Below are positions 14,144-20,999 of a stretch of 20,999 nt of DNA, piece by piece. The DNA lies in NCBI GenBank assembly GCA_003520745.1, contig DOUE01000007.1, forward strand, positions 22,805 to 43,803. The letters run 5' to 3'. The notes beneath the pieces are model-generated. The model was given only the letters and a program-made list of their open reading frames with translations, was not told the DNA's origin and did not search any database. The DNA comes from Erysipelotrichaceae bacterium. GTDB lineage: Bacteria; Bacillota_I; Bacilli_A; Erysipelotrichales; Erysipelotrichaceae. The translations under genes and the position numbers were made by a program. Numbering within the stretch: position 1 is the first letter of the stretch; each line of letters starts with the position of its first letter.

Positions 14144-15520
14144 ATGGATTTCTATCAATTGGCAAAGAAATATGAAGCGGATCTGGTGAGCGATCTGCAG
14201 GAAATCGTGCGGATTCCCAGCCTATACGATGAAAAAACGATCACGGAGAACGCTCCGTTCGGGATTGAACTCAGAAGGGCGTTGGACTGGTTTCTAGCGA
14301 AGGGAAGTGCAGAAGGATTCGAAGCGAAGGATTATCAAGGGTATGCCGGCTATCTGTCCTGGGGCGAAGGAGAGAAATCCTTGGGGATCCTGGGGCATCT
14401 GGACATCGTCCCGATCGGGGTCGGCTGGTCGAAGGAGCCTTTCGGCGCGGAAGTGATCGACGGCGTCATGTACGGACGCGGGACGGGTGACGACAAAGGC
14501 CCGACCATCGCGGCGTTCACCGCGTTGAAACTATTGAAAGACGCAGGGTTCACCCCGAAGAAGAAAATCTACCTGATCGCCGGCTGCGACGAAGAGTCAG
14601 GCATGGCGTGCATGAAACATTACAAGGAACATGGACCGATCCCTGATTTCGGTTTCGTCCCCGACGCGTCGTTCCCGGTCATCTACGGGGAAAAAGGGAT
14701 CATGAACGTCAAGGTTACCGCGGCGGCTGAAAGCGTCGTCGTGAAGCTGGAAGCCGGCGAGCGACCCAACATCGTCATCGGCGAGGCGGAAGTCACGGTC
14801 GCCGGACTTCCCAAGGAAAATGACTTCGACTTCTACCTTGCGACCCAGGATGTGAAAGGGTCGTATCGGGTCGAAGACGGAAACACGGTCTATCATTTCG
14901 ACGGTATCTTCAGCCATGGTTCCGTCCCGCAAGAAGGCATCAACGCCGCATGGCATGCGTTGAACTTCGTAGGCGGCGCCTATCAAGACAAGGTATCCCA
15001 TACGGTCGCGTCCTTGTTGGCGGACTATCGCGGGAAACAACTCGGCATCAAAAAGAAGGGAAGCCACATGGGCGACTTGACGGTCAACCTGGGCATCGTA
15101 CGTATGCATGAAAACGATGTTTCCTTCGTATTGGACATCCGCTATCCGCAAGAATGCGACGGCAATGAACTCTTCCAGACGATTCAGAAAACATTCTCCT
15201 CAAGTGGTCTTAATTGCGAGGTGCAATGCCTCATCGACAAAGGACCTTTGTTTGTGGATCCGAAAAGCGAACTGGTCAGTACGTTGGAAAAAATCTATCG
15301 TAAACACAGCCAGGATAACACGACCCCCTTATTGACGATGGGGGGCGGCACCTATGCCCGTACGCTCCCGAATTTCGTCGCGTTCGGAGCGGAATTCCCG
15401 CAACGGCCCATGATCCAAGGGGTCGGCGACGCCCATCAGAAGGACGAAGGCGTCGAAGTCGAAGCCTTGGTCCTGGCGACCGCGATCTATGCGGAAGCCA
15501 TCTATGAATTGACGAGGTGA
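14144..15520 (+). CDS. pepV: Dipeptidase PepV, M20 family metallopeptidase
   Basis: PepV is a cytoplasmic dizinc dipeptidase that finishes peptide breakdown. The 458-residue protein has the M20 metal and catalytic landmarks: GHLDIVP with His 85 and Asp 87, YGRGTGDDKGP with Asp 117, CDEESG with Glu 150 and Glu 151, and His 431 in GVGDAHQKDEG near the C-terminus. These positions match those I recall for Lactobacillus delbrueckii PepV (H87, D89, D119, E153/E154, H439) almost one for one, so an active enzyme is likely. The lid domain occupies about residues 180-380. The ATG at 14144 follows AAGGAG by seven bases; the ATG at 14126 overlaps that site and is rejected. trmB starts four bases after the stop. 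Confidence 0.92.
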   Translation: MDFYQLAKKYEADLVSDLQEIVRIPSLYDEKTITENAPFGIELRRALDWFLAKGSAEGFEAKDYQGYAGYLSWGEGEKSLGILGHLDIVPIGVGWSKEPFGAEVIDGVMYGRGTGDDKGPTIAAFTALKLLKDAGFTPKKKIYLIAGCDEESGMACMKHYKEHGPIPDFGFVPDASFPVIYGEKGIMNVKVTAAAESVVVKLEAGERPNIVIGEAEVTVAGLPKENDFDFYLATQDVKGSYRVEDGNTVYHFDGIFSHGSVPQEGINAAWHALNFVGGAYQDKVSHTVASLLADYRGKQLGIKKKGSHMGDLTVNLGIVRMHENDVSFVLDIRYPQECDGNELFQTIQKTFSSSGLNCEVQCLIDKGPLFVDPKSELVSTLEKIYRKHSQDNTTPLLTMGGGTYARTLPNFVAFGAEFPQRPMIQGVGDAHQKDEGVEVEALVLATAIYAEAIYELTR

Positions 15521-15524
15521 CACG

Positions 15525-16157
15525 ATGCGCATGCGTAAAAAGCCTTGGGCGAAGGCGTATCTCGAAACACTTCCCCAAGTGATATTCCAACCGGAAACCC
15601 GTCAGGGCGACTGGGCGAAACTCCTCAAACGATCGAAAATCCATGTGGAAATCGGTAGCGGGAAAGGGGATTATTGTACGAAGATGGCGGCGATGTACCC
15701 TGAAATCGGGTGGGTCGCGATCGAACGCGACGCTTCCGTCTCCGCGGTCGCGCTTCGTAAGTGCAACGGAATCCTCCCTGAAAACATGGTCTGGATCGTC
15801 GCGGAAGCTTCCGAAATCAGTACTTGGTTCGCGACAGGGGAGATTTCGGTCCTGCATTTGAACTTCAGCGACCCCTGGCCGAAGAAGCGCTATGCGAAAC
15901 GCCGCTTGACTTCCCCCAACTTCCTGCCGTCCTATTTGACGCTTCTTGCGGACGATGGGGAAATCCGTCTGAAAACGGATAACACGGGTTTCTTCGAATA
16001 TTCCGTGCTACAATGTGAGGGGTATCCTTTGGTGATGAACGAGTTTTCCGTCGACTTCCGACGCATCGAGCAAAACGAGGATGCCATCAGCGAATACGAA
16101 GCGAAATTCATGGAATTGGGACAGCCCATTTACCGTGCCGTATGGAGGAAAAAATGA
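15525..16157 (+). CDS. trmB: tRNA (guanine(46)-N7)-methyltransferase
   Basis: TrmB puts the N7-methyl group on G46 in the variable loop of several tRNAs, using S-adenosylmethionine. The 210-residue protein begins MRMRKKPWAKAYLE, has the SAM-binding VEIGSGKGDY at residues 41-50, IERD, and the family signature LHLNFSDPWPKKRYAKRRLT in the middle, followed by KTDNTGFFEYS. Length is typical (about 210-215). GAGGTGA overlapping the pepV stop codon provides the ribosome site; ATG 15531 is an alternative start. The next gene begins in an ATGA overlap with the trmB stop codon, so trmB and the M42 peptidase are likely translationally coupled. The same neighbourhood (trmB near the M42 gene ytoP) occurs in Bacillus. 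Confidence 0.95.
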   Translation: MRMRKKPWAKAYLETLPQVIFQPETRQGDWAKLLKRSKIHVEIGSGKGDYCTKMAAMYPEIGWVAIERDASVSAVALRKCNGILPENMVWIVAEASEISTWFATGEISVLHLNFSDPWPKKRYAKRRLTSPNFLPSYLTLLADDGEIRLKTDNTGFFEYSVLQCEGYPLVMNEFSVDFRRIEQNEDAISEYEAKFMELGQPIYRAVWRKK

Positions 16158-17242
16158 ACCTAAGCGAGAAAACCCTTCGCACCATGGAGGAATTGACCCA
16201 GCTTTTCGGGGTTAGCGGACAAGAGAACGAAGTCCGGACCTACTTGGCGAACCGATACAAAGAATACGGATTCGAGGTGATCTACGATACCTTGGGTTCG
16301 GTTTTCGCCGTGAAGAAATCGAAAAAAGAGAACGCGAAGACCATACTGCTTGCGGGGCATATGGACGAGGTCGGATTCGTCGTACGCGACGTCACCTCGA
16401 CCGGTTGCCTTTCCTTGACCGCCATCGGCGGATGGTGGAACCAAACCTTGTTGGGTCAGCGCGTTCTTGTGAAGAATCGTGCCGGCAAAACTTTCAAAGG
16501 CGTGATCGGTAGTATCCCGCCTCATCTGCTTAGCGAAGCCGACCGTGCCAAACCGATGGAAATCAAAAACATGCTTGTGGATATCGGTGCGAAAGATAAA
16601 GAAGAAGCCGAAAGCTGGGGCATCCTGCCCGGAGACGGCATCGTCGTCGAAGGCCCGTTCGTTTTGATGGAAGGCGGGAAACGTTTGTTGGCGAAAGCCT
16701 GGGACAACCGTTATGGTTGCATCATGGGCTTGGAAGTGCTGGATGCACTGAAAGACGTCGATCTCGACGTCGACCTGGTGGTCGGTGCGACCGTCCAGGA
16801 AGAAGTGGGTCTACGCGGCGCCACGACGGCGGGTTACCTTGTGGATCCGGATGTGGCGATCGTCTTCGACTGTTCGCCCGCCAACGACACCAACGGGAAG
16901 AAAGATGAATTCGGACAACTCGGAAGCGGACCGCTCGTCCGCTTCATCGATGCGAACTACCTTCCCCACCGGGGATTTTTGAACCATTATATCGACGTAT
17001 TGGAAGAAAACAAACTTCCGTATCAATATTACCAGTCGATGGGCGGCACCGACGCAGGGGCTTTCCATAAAGCGTTTGAAGGGGTGTTGACGTTGACGAT
17101 GTGCATCTGCGCCCGCAACATCCATACCAATAGTTCCATCATCGACCAAGACGATTTCCTCAATGCCAGGACGGCGGCCATCGCGATGGTCAAGTCGCTG
17201 ACACCGGAGAAAATCGAAACGTTAAAGACATCCAATCGCTAG
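16154..17242 (+). CDS. M42 family metallo-aminopeptidase
   Basis: M42 enzymes are large cytoplasmic dizinc aminopeptidases (glutamyl aminopeptidase/TET type). The 362-residue protein carries the expected ligands in order: His 69 and Asp 71 in LLAGHMDEVG, Asp 184 in AKAWDNRYG, Glu 216-Glu 217 in ATVQEEVGLRGA, Asp 239 in IVFDCSP and His 324 in NIHTNSS. The ATG at 16154 is chosen because GGAGG lies five to six bases upstream and the start overlaps trmB in ATGA; the ATG at 16142 is inside trmB and lacks a site. It probably cooperates with PepV in completing peptide degradation, which suits an organism living partly on amino acids, as the serine dehydratase also hints. It resembles B. subtilis YtoP in location. 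Confidence 0.92.
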   Translation: MNLSEKTLRTMEELTQLFGVSGQENEVRTYLANRYKEYGFEVIYDTLGSVFAVKKSKKENAKTILLAGHMDEVGFVVRDVTSTGCLSLTAIGGWWNQTLLGQRVLVKNRAGKTFKGVIGSIPPHLLSEADRAKPMEIKNMLVDIGAKDKEEAESWGILPGDGIVVEGPFVLMEGGKRLLAKAWDNRYGCIMGLEVLDALKDVDLDVDLVVGATVQEEVGLRGATTAGYLVDPDVAIVFDCSPANDTNGKKDEFGQLGSGPLVRFIDANYLPHRGFLNHYIDVLEENKLPYQYYQSMGGTDAGAFHKAFEGVLTLTMCICARNIHTNSSIIDQDDFLNARTAAIAMVKSLTPEKIETLKTSNR

Positions 17243-17257
17243 AAAGGAGGGATCTTG

Positions 17258-17932
17258 ATGAGAAAGATCGGGCTGATCCTCTTGGCCGTCTTGCTTGGCG
17301 GATGCAGTCTTAAGACGAATTCCATCAAAGCAAGGATCGCCGTCGCCTTGGACCGTGCTTCCGAAGTACGGTTGACCATGAATCAAAACCAAAACAAATC
17401 GACCTACGACTATTATCTTGCGCCGGATATCGGACGCCGCGAATCGTCTCTCTCCTCAAGCGTCCTCTTCGCGCACAACGTCAACATCCTGATGAATCTG
17501 GACATCGTATCCGTACTTTCCGACCGGTTCTATGAGACCGAAGGGAACGACCCGCTACGCAAATTCATCCTGAATACGACACCGGTCTATCAGCGTAGCG
17601 ACGATGTCATCACCATCGATAAACGCTTGATGACCTACGTGGCGACGATTTCCCCCGTCGAAAACAACATCGTGTTGATCAGTCTGCAGACCCGCTATTT
17701 CCTGTTTACGGCGATCGCGCCGTTCGCATCCGCTCCGGACTTGCTTTATGACATGCTGGTCGTCTGCCGCACGGCGACGATTTCGCAAGATCAAATCATC
17801 CTTCTATATTCGAACCGGGAAACCATCAACTACCAAAAAGAGACGTTGGATATCTTTAGCCAACTCGCGCCTGAAAGCGGAAAAGTCATCGACATGATCT
17901 CCGTCGACAGCGATCAGCCAAGCAATGAATAA
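17258..17932 (+). CDS. Uncharacterised lipoprotein
   Basis: A 224-residue protein whose N-terminus is a textbook lipoprotein signal: MRK, a hydrophobic stretch, and the lipobox LLGGC with Cys 16 as the predicted lipidated residue, so it should be anchored outside the membrane. The mature part is rich in strand-forming stretches (VDxVITIDKRLMTYVATI, NNIVLISLQTRYFLFTAI) and ends in an acidic Ser-rich tail. I recognise no family. AAAGGAGG (17243-17250) favours the ATG at 17258 over the TTG at 17255. It is 15 bases after the M42 gene and 25 bases before the next unknown gene, in a run leading to murC, so a cell-envelope role is plausible. Nothing in the sequence looks foreign. Confidence 0.75.
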   Translation: MRKIGLILLAVLLGGCSLKTNSIKARIAVALDRASEVRLTMNQNQNKSTYDYYLAPDIGRRESSLSSSVLFAHNVNILMNLDIVSVLSDRFYETEGNDPLRKFILNTTPVYQRSDDVITIDKRLMTYVATISPVENNIVLISLQTRYFLFTAIAPFASAPDLLYDMLVVCRTATISQDQIILLYSNRETINYQKETLDIFSQLAPESGKVIDMISVDSDQPSNE

Positions 17933-17957
17933 TCAACGTTGAGAAAGGGGAAACACC

Positions 17958-18566
17958 ATGTGGAAGAAACTTGCATCCTTGTTTTTCGAGGAAGAGGAAG
18001 AAGTCGTCGAAGAGGAAATCAAAGAGACCAAAAAGGTTGAACTTCCTCCGCTCGCCGTCAACGTCGAAAAGAAATCCGTGAGGATCGACCTCGAAACGAC
18101 AGCGAAACCTTACGAAGCCGTGAAAAGCGAGACGACGGGTGAAGTCCCCGTCATCAAGGAAACGCCTAAGACCGCGACAAGGATCGACCTGTCCCCCGAA
18201 CCCCAGATCAAACAACGCAGAAGCGTGAATGAAAACAACGTCGTCTATGAGTTCCAGCCGGTCATCAGTCCGATTTTCGGTGTGAGCGAAAAAGACAAGA
18301 AAACCGTCGTCGTCCAAAACGTCGCGCCTCAGCAACCGGTACGGCACAGTTCCCTGCAAACCATCATTTCACCGATCTACGGCGTCGCGAAAAAAGACGA
18401 GAAACATGAACCGGTCCTCGAGCCGGAATTCATCGTCGCTCCGTCGAATCCGACCATCGAAATCAAAAACCTTTCGCTCGACGAACTGCTACATGAAGAA
18501 ACCGTCGAGAAAGAAAAAACCCTCGAACAATTTTCCTTATTCGAAGAGTCTACCCCGCAAGAATGA
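17958..18566 (+). CDS. Uncharacterised acidic low-complexity protein with two SPI[FY]G motifs
   Basis: A 202-residue protein with no globular domain that I recognise. It begins MWKKLASLFF, a short hydrophobic or amphipathic end that could touch the membrane, then a very acidic run (residues 11-22). Short RIDL elements occur twice, then VISPIFGVSEKDKK at residues 102-115 and IISPIYGVAKKDEK at 136-149, a near-duplicate 34 residues apart. The C-terminal third is acidic and probably helical (LDELLHEETVEKEKTL). Similar SPIYG-type linear motifs are, as I recall, present in the disordered N-terminal part of the DNA translocase SftA, which lies near murC in Bacillus; here no FtsK motor domain follows. 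The ribosome site AAAGGGG precedes the start. The murC start is 14 bases downstream of the stop. Confidence 0.75.
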   Translation: MWKKLASLFFEEEEEVVEEEIKETKKVELPPLAVNVEKKSVRIDLETTAKPYEAVKSETTGEVPVIKETPKTATRIDLSPEPQIKQRRSVNENNVVYEFQPVISPIFGVSEKDKKTVVVQNVAPQQPVRHSSLQTIISPIYGVAKKDEKHEPVLEPEFIVAPSNPTIEIKNLSLDELLHEETVEKEKTLEQFSLFEESTPQE

Positions 18567-18580
18567 AAGGAGGGCGCGAC

Positions 18581-19879
18581 ATGATCTTTTTTATCGGAAT
18601 CAAAGGATCCGGAATGGCTTCGTTAGCCTGCATGCTGAAAGAAATCGGGCATGAAGTCACCGGCAGCGACATCGAAAAGCATCTCTTTACCGAAGAACAG
18701 CTCCATCTCCACCAAATCCCCATCTTGCCGTTTGGAGCCGTCATCCCCGACCACAGCACCGTGATCATCGGCAACGCGTTCAAAGAGGATTTTCCCGACG
18801 TAATGTCGGCGAGACAAAATCCGACCTTGACCTGTTTCAGATACCATGAATATCTCGGACACCTGATGGAAGGCTATGTTTCCGTCTCGATCGCCGGATC
18901 CCACGGAAAGACGACCACCAGCACGATGATGGCCGCGATGTTGAACGTACATGACAAGACCGCCTATCTCATCGGCGACGGTCATGGACACTTGGAGAAA
19001 GACAGCAAGTTCATGGTGGTCGAATCCTGTGAATATCGTCGTCATTTCTTGGCGTATTACCCTGATTATGCGATCATCACCAATGTCGACCTCGACCACG
19101 TGGACTATTTCAAAGACGAAAAGGATTATCGTCTGGCGTATGAAGAGTTCAGCAAGAACGTTAAAAAAGAAGTGGTTTGTTTCGGGGACGACCCGCAAGT
19201 CCGCGGGTTGAACATCGATCGCCCCGTCCTATTCTACGGAGTGGAGGAAGGGAACGATCTTCAAGCGAAAGACATCGTCGAATCGACCCGCAACATGGCG
19301 TTCAACGTCGTTTTCCACGGAAAAGACCTCGGACGGATCCGATTGCCTTTCGTCGGACGCCATTTGCTTTGGAATAGTCTCTCATGTATCGCCGTCGGTT
19401 TATTGGAAGGCATGGATCTCGAGTCGATCGAATCGGGACTGAGCGACTTCAAAGGGGCTTCGCGCCGTTTCGTCGTCGAAGAAATCAAAGATAATGTTTT
19501 CATCGATGATTACGCCCACCATCCGACGGAAGTCGCGATCACGATCGCCGCGGCTCGCCTGCGTTATCCCGACAAGAAACTCGTCGCCGTCTTCAAACCG
19601 CACCGCGTCTCACGCGTACTGCGTTTCGCGGACGAATTCGCCCAGGCGCTCTTAAAAGCCGATTTCGTCGCCCTTTGCCCGTTCACAAGCATCGACGATA
19701 AAGAAGAGGGGATCGACATCGACATCACCTATCTTCAAGATCGGATCCCGGGATCCATCATCGTGGATGAAAACGAAGCCGATGCAAAAAAACTAGCCGG
19801 ATTACAACCGGCCGTCTATCTCTTTATGAGTTCAAAAGACATTTATGGCTTAAGCGACCTCGTTAAGCGCTATCAATAA
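18581..19879 (+). CDS. murC: UDP-N-acetylmuramate--L-alanine ligase
   Basis: MurC adds L-alanine to UDP-N-acetylmuramic acid, the first peptide-forming step of peptidoglycan precursor synthesis in the cytoplasm. The 432-residue protein starts with a nucleotide-binding fold (GIKGSGMASLACML), has the ATP-binding P-loop GSHGKTT at residues 106-112, ITNVDLDHVDYF, the middle-domain VGRHLLWNSLSCIAVGLLEG, and the C-terminal FIDDYAHHPTEV and VFKPHRVSR motifs of Mur ligases. The GSD dinucleotide-type sequence after the first helix favours MurC over the related Mpl. The ATG at 18581 is set by AAAGGAGGG; the ATG at 18563 would overlap the upstream gene and the ribosome site itself. Its presence implies that the cell makes a peptidoglycan wall. 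Confidence 0.93.
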   Translation: MIFFIGIKGSGMASLACMLKEIGHEVTGSDIEKHLFTEEQLHLHQIPILPFGAVIPDHSTVIIGNAFKEDFPDVMSARQNPTLTCFRYHEYLGHLMEGYVSVSIAGSHGKTTTSTMMAAMLNVHDKTAYLIGDGHGHLEKDSKFMVVESCEYRRHFLAYYPDYAIITNVDLDHVDYFKDEKDYRLAYEEFSKNVKKEVVCFGDDPQVRGLNIDRPVLFYGVEEGNDLQAKDIVESTRNMAFNVVFHGKDLGRIRLPFVGRHLLWNSLSCIAVGLLEGMDLESIESGLSDFKGASRRFVVEEIKDNVFIDDYAHHPTEVAITIAAARLRYPDKKLVAVFKPHRVSRVLRFADEFAQALLKADFVALCPFTSIDDKEEGIDIDITYLQDRIPGSIIVDENEADAKKLAGLQPAVYLFMSSKDIYGLSDLVKRYQ

Positions 19880-19881
19880 TC

Positions 19882-19910
19882 TTGAAAATATTTACATCCT
19901 CGGTTATAAT
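19882..19910 (+). promoter_or_regulatory. Consensus promoter of the ytxG-like gene
   Basis: TTGAAA at 19882-19887 and TATAAT at 19905-19910 are exactly 17 bases apart, the best sigma-A-type promoter in the window. It is the only one here without a TGN extension. It begins two bases after the murC stop codon and probably drives the ytxG-like, helical-repeat and ccpA genes. Confidence 0.8.
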
Positions 19911-19920
19911 AGAACCGAGG
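19898..19920 (+). repeat. Perfect 8-bp inverted repeat over the -10 box and the Shine-Dalgarno
   Basis: CCTCGGTT (19898-19905) and AACCGAGG (19913-19920) are perfect inverted repeats seven bases apart. The left arm ends on the first base of the -10 hexamer, the rest of which lies between the arms. The right arm contains the GAGG of the ribosome site for the ATG at 19929. There is no T run after it, so it is not a terminator. It may be an operator, or act in RNA reading through from murC, where it could fold and hide the ribosome site. Confidence 0.75.
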
Positions 19921-19928
19921 TGAGAACC

Positions 19929-20303
19929 ATGGACGAATTAATCCTTAAACTCAGTGAGTTATCAGCGCTCTTGCTCCCGATCTTGGGAGTCGTTGTGCTG
20001 ATTTTTCTTATCCTACTTCTGCGCCAAACCCTAAACATCCTCAAACAAGTTTCCGGTACCGTCACAAAAGTGGATTCCACCATCCAAACCGTCGAAAACA
20101 GCCTCATCGAATTGAAAGGACCGCTCCATACGCTCAACAGGATATCGGGGAGTGTCGACCTGGTCCAAGACGCTACGGAGAATGCCATTAAAACGCTTAT
20201 CGTCGCCGTCTCATCGAATTTCGACCTTATCAAAGATTGGATTACAGCTTTTCTCGACAAAAAGAAAACGAAAAACCAAGAGTTCCAAGAACCTCTTGAG
20301 TAA
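19929..20303 (+). CDS. YtxG-like DUF948 membrane protein
   Basis: A 124-residue protein with one N-terminal membrane span (about residues 11-31, very Leu/Ile/Val-rich) followed by a heptad-like region (VSGTVTKVDSTIQTVENSLI) typical of DUF948 proteins, and a polar tail KKKTKNQE. Proteins of this family (B. subtilis YtxG) sit next to YtxH-like proteins and ccpA and are linked to general stress, without known biochemical function. The ATG at 19929 follows GAGGTGA; a GTG at 19920 that begins inside that site is rejected. It is separated from murC by 49 bases holding a promoter and a palindrome, and from the next gene by 9 bases. The synteny (murC-ytxG-ytxH-ccpA) supports the family call as much as the sequence. 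Confidence 0.82.
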   Translation: MDELILKLSELSALLLPILGVVVLIFLILLLRQTLNILKQVSGTVTKVDSTIQTVENSLIELKGPLHTLNRISGSVDLVQDATENAIKTLIVAVSSNFDLIKDWITAFLDKKKTKNQEFQEPLE

Positions 20304-20312
20304 GGAGAAACC

Positions 20313-20924
20313 ATGACCCAAAGAAACGACGATCCTTTGAACGAAGAGAAAATCATCGAAGCGGTTGAAGAAGCGGTTGCACAAGAAGAAGAAATCATCG
20401 GGGACAAAGTGAAAACGGAGAAACGTTCCGGGTTCGACAAGTTCCTGCACTCCGCGAAGGGATTCGTACAAGATGCGAAACTCCAGGAAAAATTCGAAAT
20501 CTTGAAGGAAAAGACGGGTGAAGCCGTCGATCTCGCCTCCAAGAAGATCGATGAAATCCGCCATGACGAAGAATTGAAGGAGAAACTGAATTCGATGAAG
20601 GAGAACGTCGTCAACGCGACCGAAAAAATCGTCGATAAAGTCAAAGAGAACGAAGAATTGAATAAAACCTTGAATCAAGTCAAGGATGCGACGGTCGACG
20701 CGGCGAAAAAGAGCGCCGAATTCGTTTCCAACAAAGTGGAAGAAATCCGGGAGAACCCGGACGTGCAGAAAAAAGTCGGTAAAGCCAAGGATAAAACCAT
20801 CGAGGTCGCCGAAAAAGCGGTCGACGGGTTGAAAAAATGGTTGAAGCCGGAAGATCAAGTCGAAAGCGAAATCGAAACACCGGTCGAAGCACCGGTTGAA
20901 GAAAACGAAGTAAAGGAAGAGTAA
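20313..20924 (+). CDS. YtxH/LEA-like helical repeat protein
   Basis: A 203-residue, highly charged, Lys/Glu-rich protein with no membrane span and no signal peptide. After an acidic N-terminal part, residues 55-180 contain about four imperfect units of 28-35 residues, each of the form xLxxKLxxxKxxxxxAxxK, for example EELKEKLNSMKENVVNATEK and VQKKVGKAKDKTIEVAEKAV. The pattern of amphipathic helices resembles LEA-type and YtxH-type stress proteins. The tail (residues after 180) is acidic and Val/Pro-rich (ETPVEAPVEENEV). By position it stands where B. subtilis has ytxH, but typical YtxH begins with a membrane helix that is absent here. AAGGAG precedes the start. The LacI-type regulator gene follows after 6 bases. 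Confidence 0.72.
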   Translation: MTQRNDDPLNEEKIIEAVEEAVAQEEEIIGDKVKTEKRSGFDKFLHSAKGFVQDAKLQEKFEILKEKTGEAVDLASKKIDEIRHDEELKEKLNSMKENVVNATEKIVDKVKENEELNKTLNQVKDATVDAAKKSAEFVSNKVEEIRENPDVQKKVGKAKDKTIEVAEKAVDGLKKWLKPEDQVESEIETPVEAPVEENEVKEE

Positions 20925-20930
20925 CGAATC

Positions 20931-20999
20931 ATGAAAAGAGTCACCATCTATGACGTCGCCAACGAGGCGAAAGTATCCCTGGCCACGGTCAGCCGGGTA
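20931..20999 (+). CDS. ccpA: LacI-family regulator, probably CcpA (3'-truncated by window edge)
   Basis: Only the first 23 codons are in the window. MKRVTIYDVANEAKVSLATV is the DNA-binding helix-turn-helix start of LacI/GalR-family regulators, with the YDVAxxAxVSxATVSRV pattern fully matched. CcpA of B. subtilis begins in the same way and lies downstream of ytxG-ytxH, so carbon catabolite regulator CcpA is the best guess. AAGGAAGAG about seven bases upstream serves as the ribosome site. The effector domain is outside the window, so another LacI-family member remains possible. Confidence 0.7.
   Translation, partial: MKRVTIYDVANEAKVSLATVSRV

Noticed and set aside
12134..14158. Two long minus-strand open frames (about 319 and 331 codons) opposite pnp
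   Set aside because: Their coding potential comes from the codon bias of pnp on the other strand; the translations are rich in Asp, Phe and His in the typical antisense manner, with no ribosome site or domain.
19898..19920. Palindrome as a murC terminator
   Set aside because: No T run follows the right arm, and a consensus promoter overlaps the left arm.
1..20999. CRISPR arrays, insertion sequences, integrase sites, tRNA or rRNA genes
   Set aside because: No spaced direct repeats, transposase motifs or tRNA-like cloverleaves were noticed on either strand by eye; a tRNA search program would be needed to exclude them fully.
1..20999. Use of UGA as tryptophan, as in Mycoplasma
   Set aside because: Several well-defined genes end at UGA at the family-typical length, and Trp is encoded by TGG throughout.

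Overview
The window reads as one ordinary chromosomal stretch from a walled, non-sporulating, low-GC-lineage Gram-positive bacterium (Firmicutes, class Bacilli in the broad sense). Its own base composition is close to half G+C. UGA is used as a stop codon (holA, sda, mazG-like, hemW, trmB), so this is not the Mycoplasma code. murC implies a peptidoglycan wall. The gene order echoes Bacillus subtilis in three blocks: comEC-holA-rpsT-lepA-hemW, rpsO-pnp, and pepV/trmB/M42 peptidase ... murC-ytxG-ytxH-ccpA. The sporulation genes gpr and spoIIP, which I recall between rpsT and lepA in B. subtilis, are absent. I cannot name a genus; Erysipelotrichales-like or deep Bacilli lineages near the Mollicutes are reasonable guesses.

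Layout. (1) 1-5391, plus strand: the 3' part of comEC, holA, then an accessory run of fused L-serine dehydratase, GNAT acetyltransferase, nucleotidyltransferase-fold protein and cupin, tightly packed and closed by an intrinsic terminator. (2) 5410-5762, minus strand: rpsT with its own promoter and terminator. (3) 5795-10482, plus strand: fmt overlapping an ECF transporter S component, then lepA, a minimal MazG-like protein and hemW. (4) 10457-11374, minus strand: a beta-hydroxyacid dehydrogenase converging on hemW and sharing a divergent promoter region with rpsO. (5) 11375-14091: rpsO and pnp, each with a promoter and a terminator. (6) 14110-19879: pepV, trmB, an M42 aminopeptidase, an unknown lipoprotein, an unknown acidic protein with two SPI[FY]G motifs, and murC. 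(7) 19882-20999: a consensus promoter inside a palindrome, then a YtxG-like membrane protein, a helical-repeat protein and the first 23 codons of a LacI-family regulator, probably ccpA.

Most genes are housekeeping: replication (holA), translation (rpsT, fmt, lepA, rpsO, trmB), RNA decay (pnp), peptide use (pepV, M42) and wall synthesis (murC). No mobile element, CRISPR array, phage gene, tRNA or rRNA was seen, and no stretch over 300 bases lacks a gene. I found no convincing new multi-gene system. The best leads are regulatory and small: a possible SD-sequestering pseudoknot in the rpsO leader, a palindrome covering both the -10 box and the Shine-Dalgarno of the ytxG-like gene, and two uncharacterised envelope-associated genes just before murC. 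Almost every promoter I could find carries a TGN extended -10 box, and the three clearest terminators have GNRA loops.
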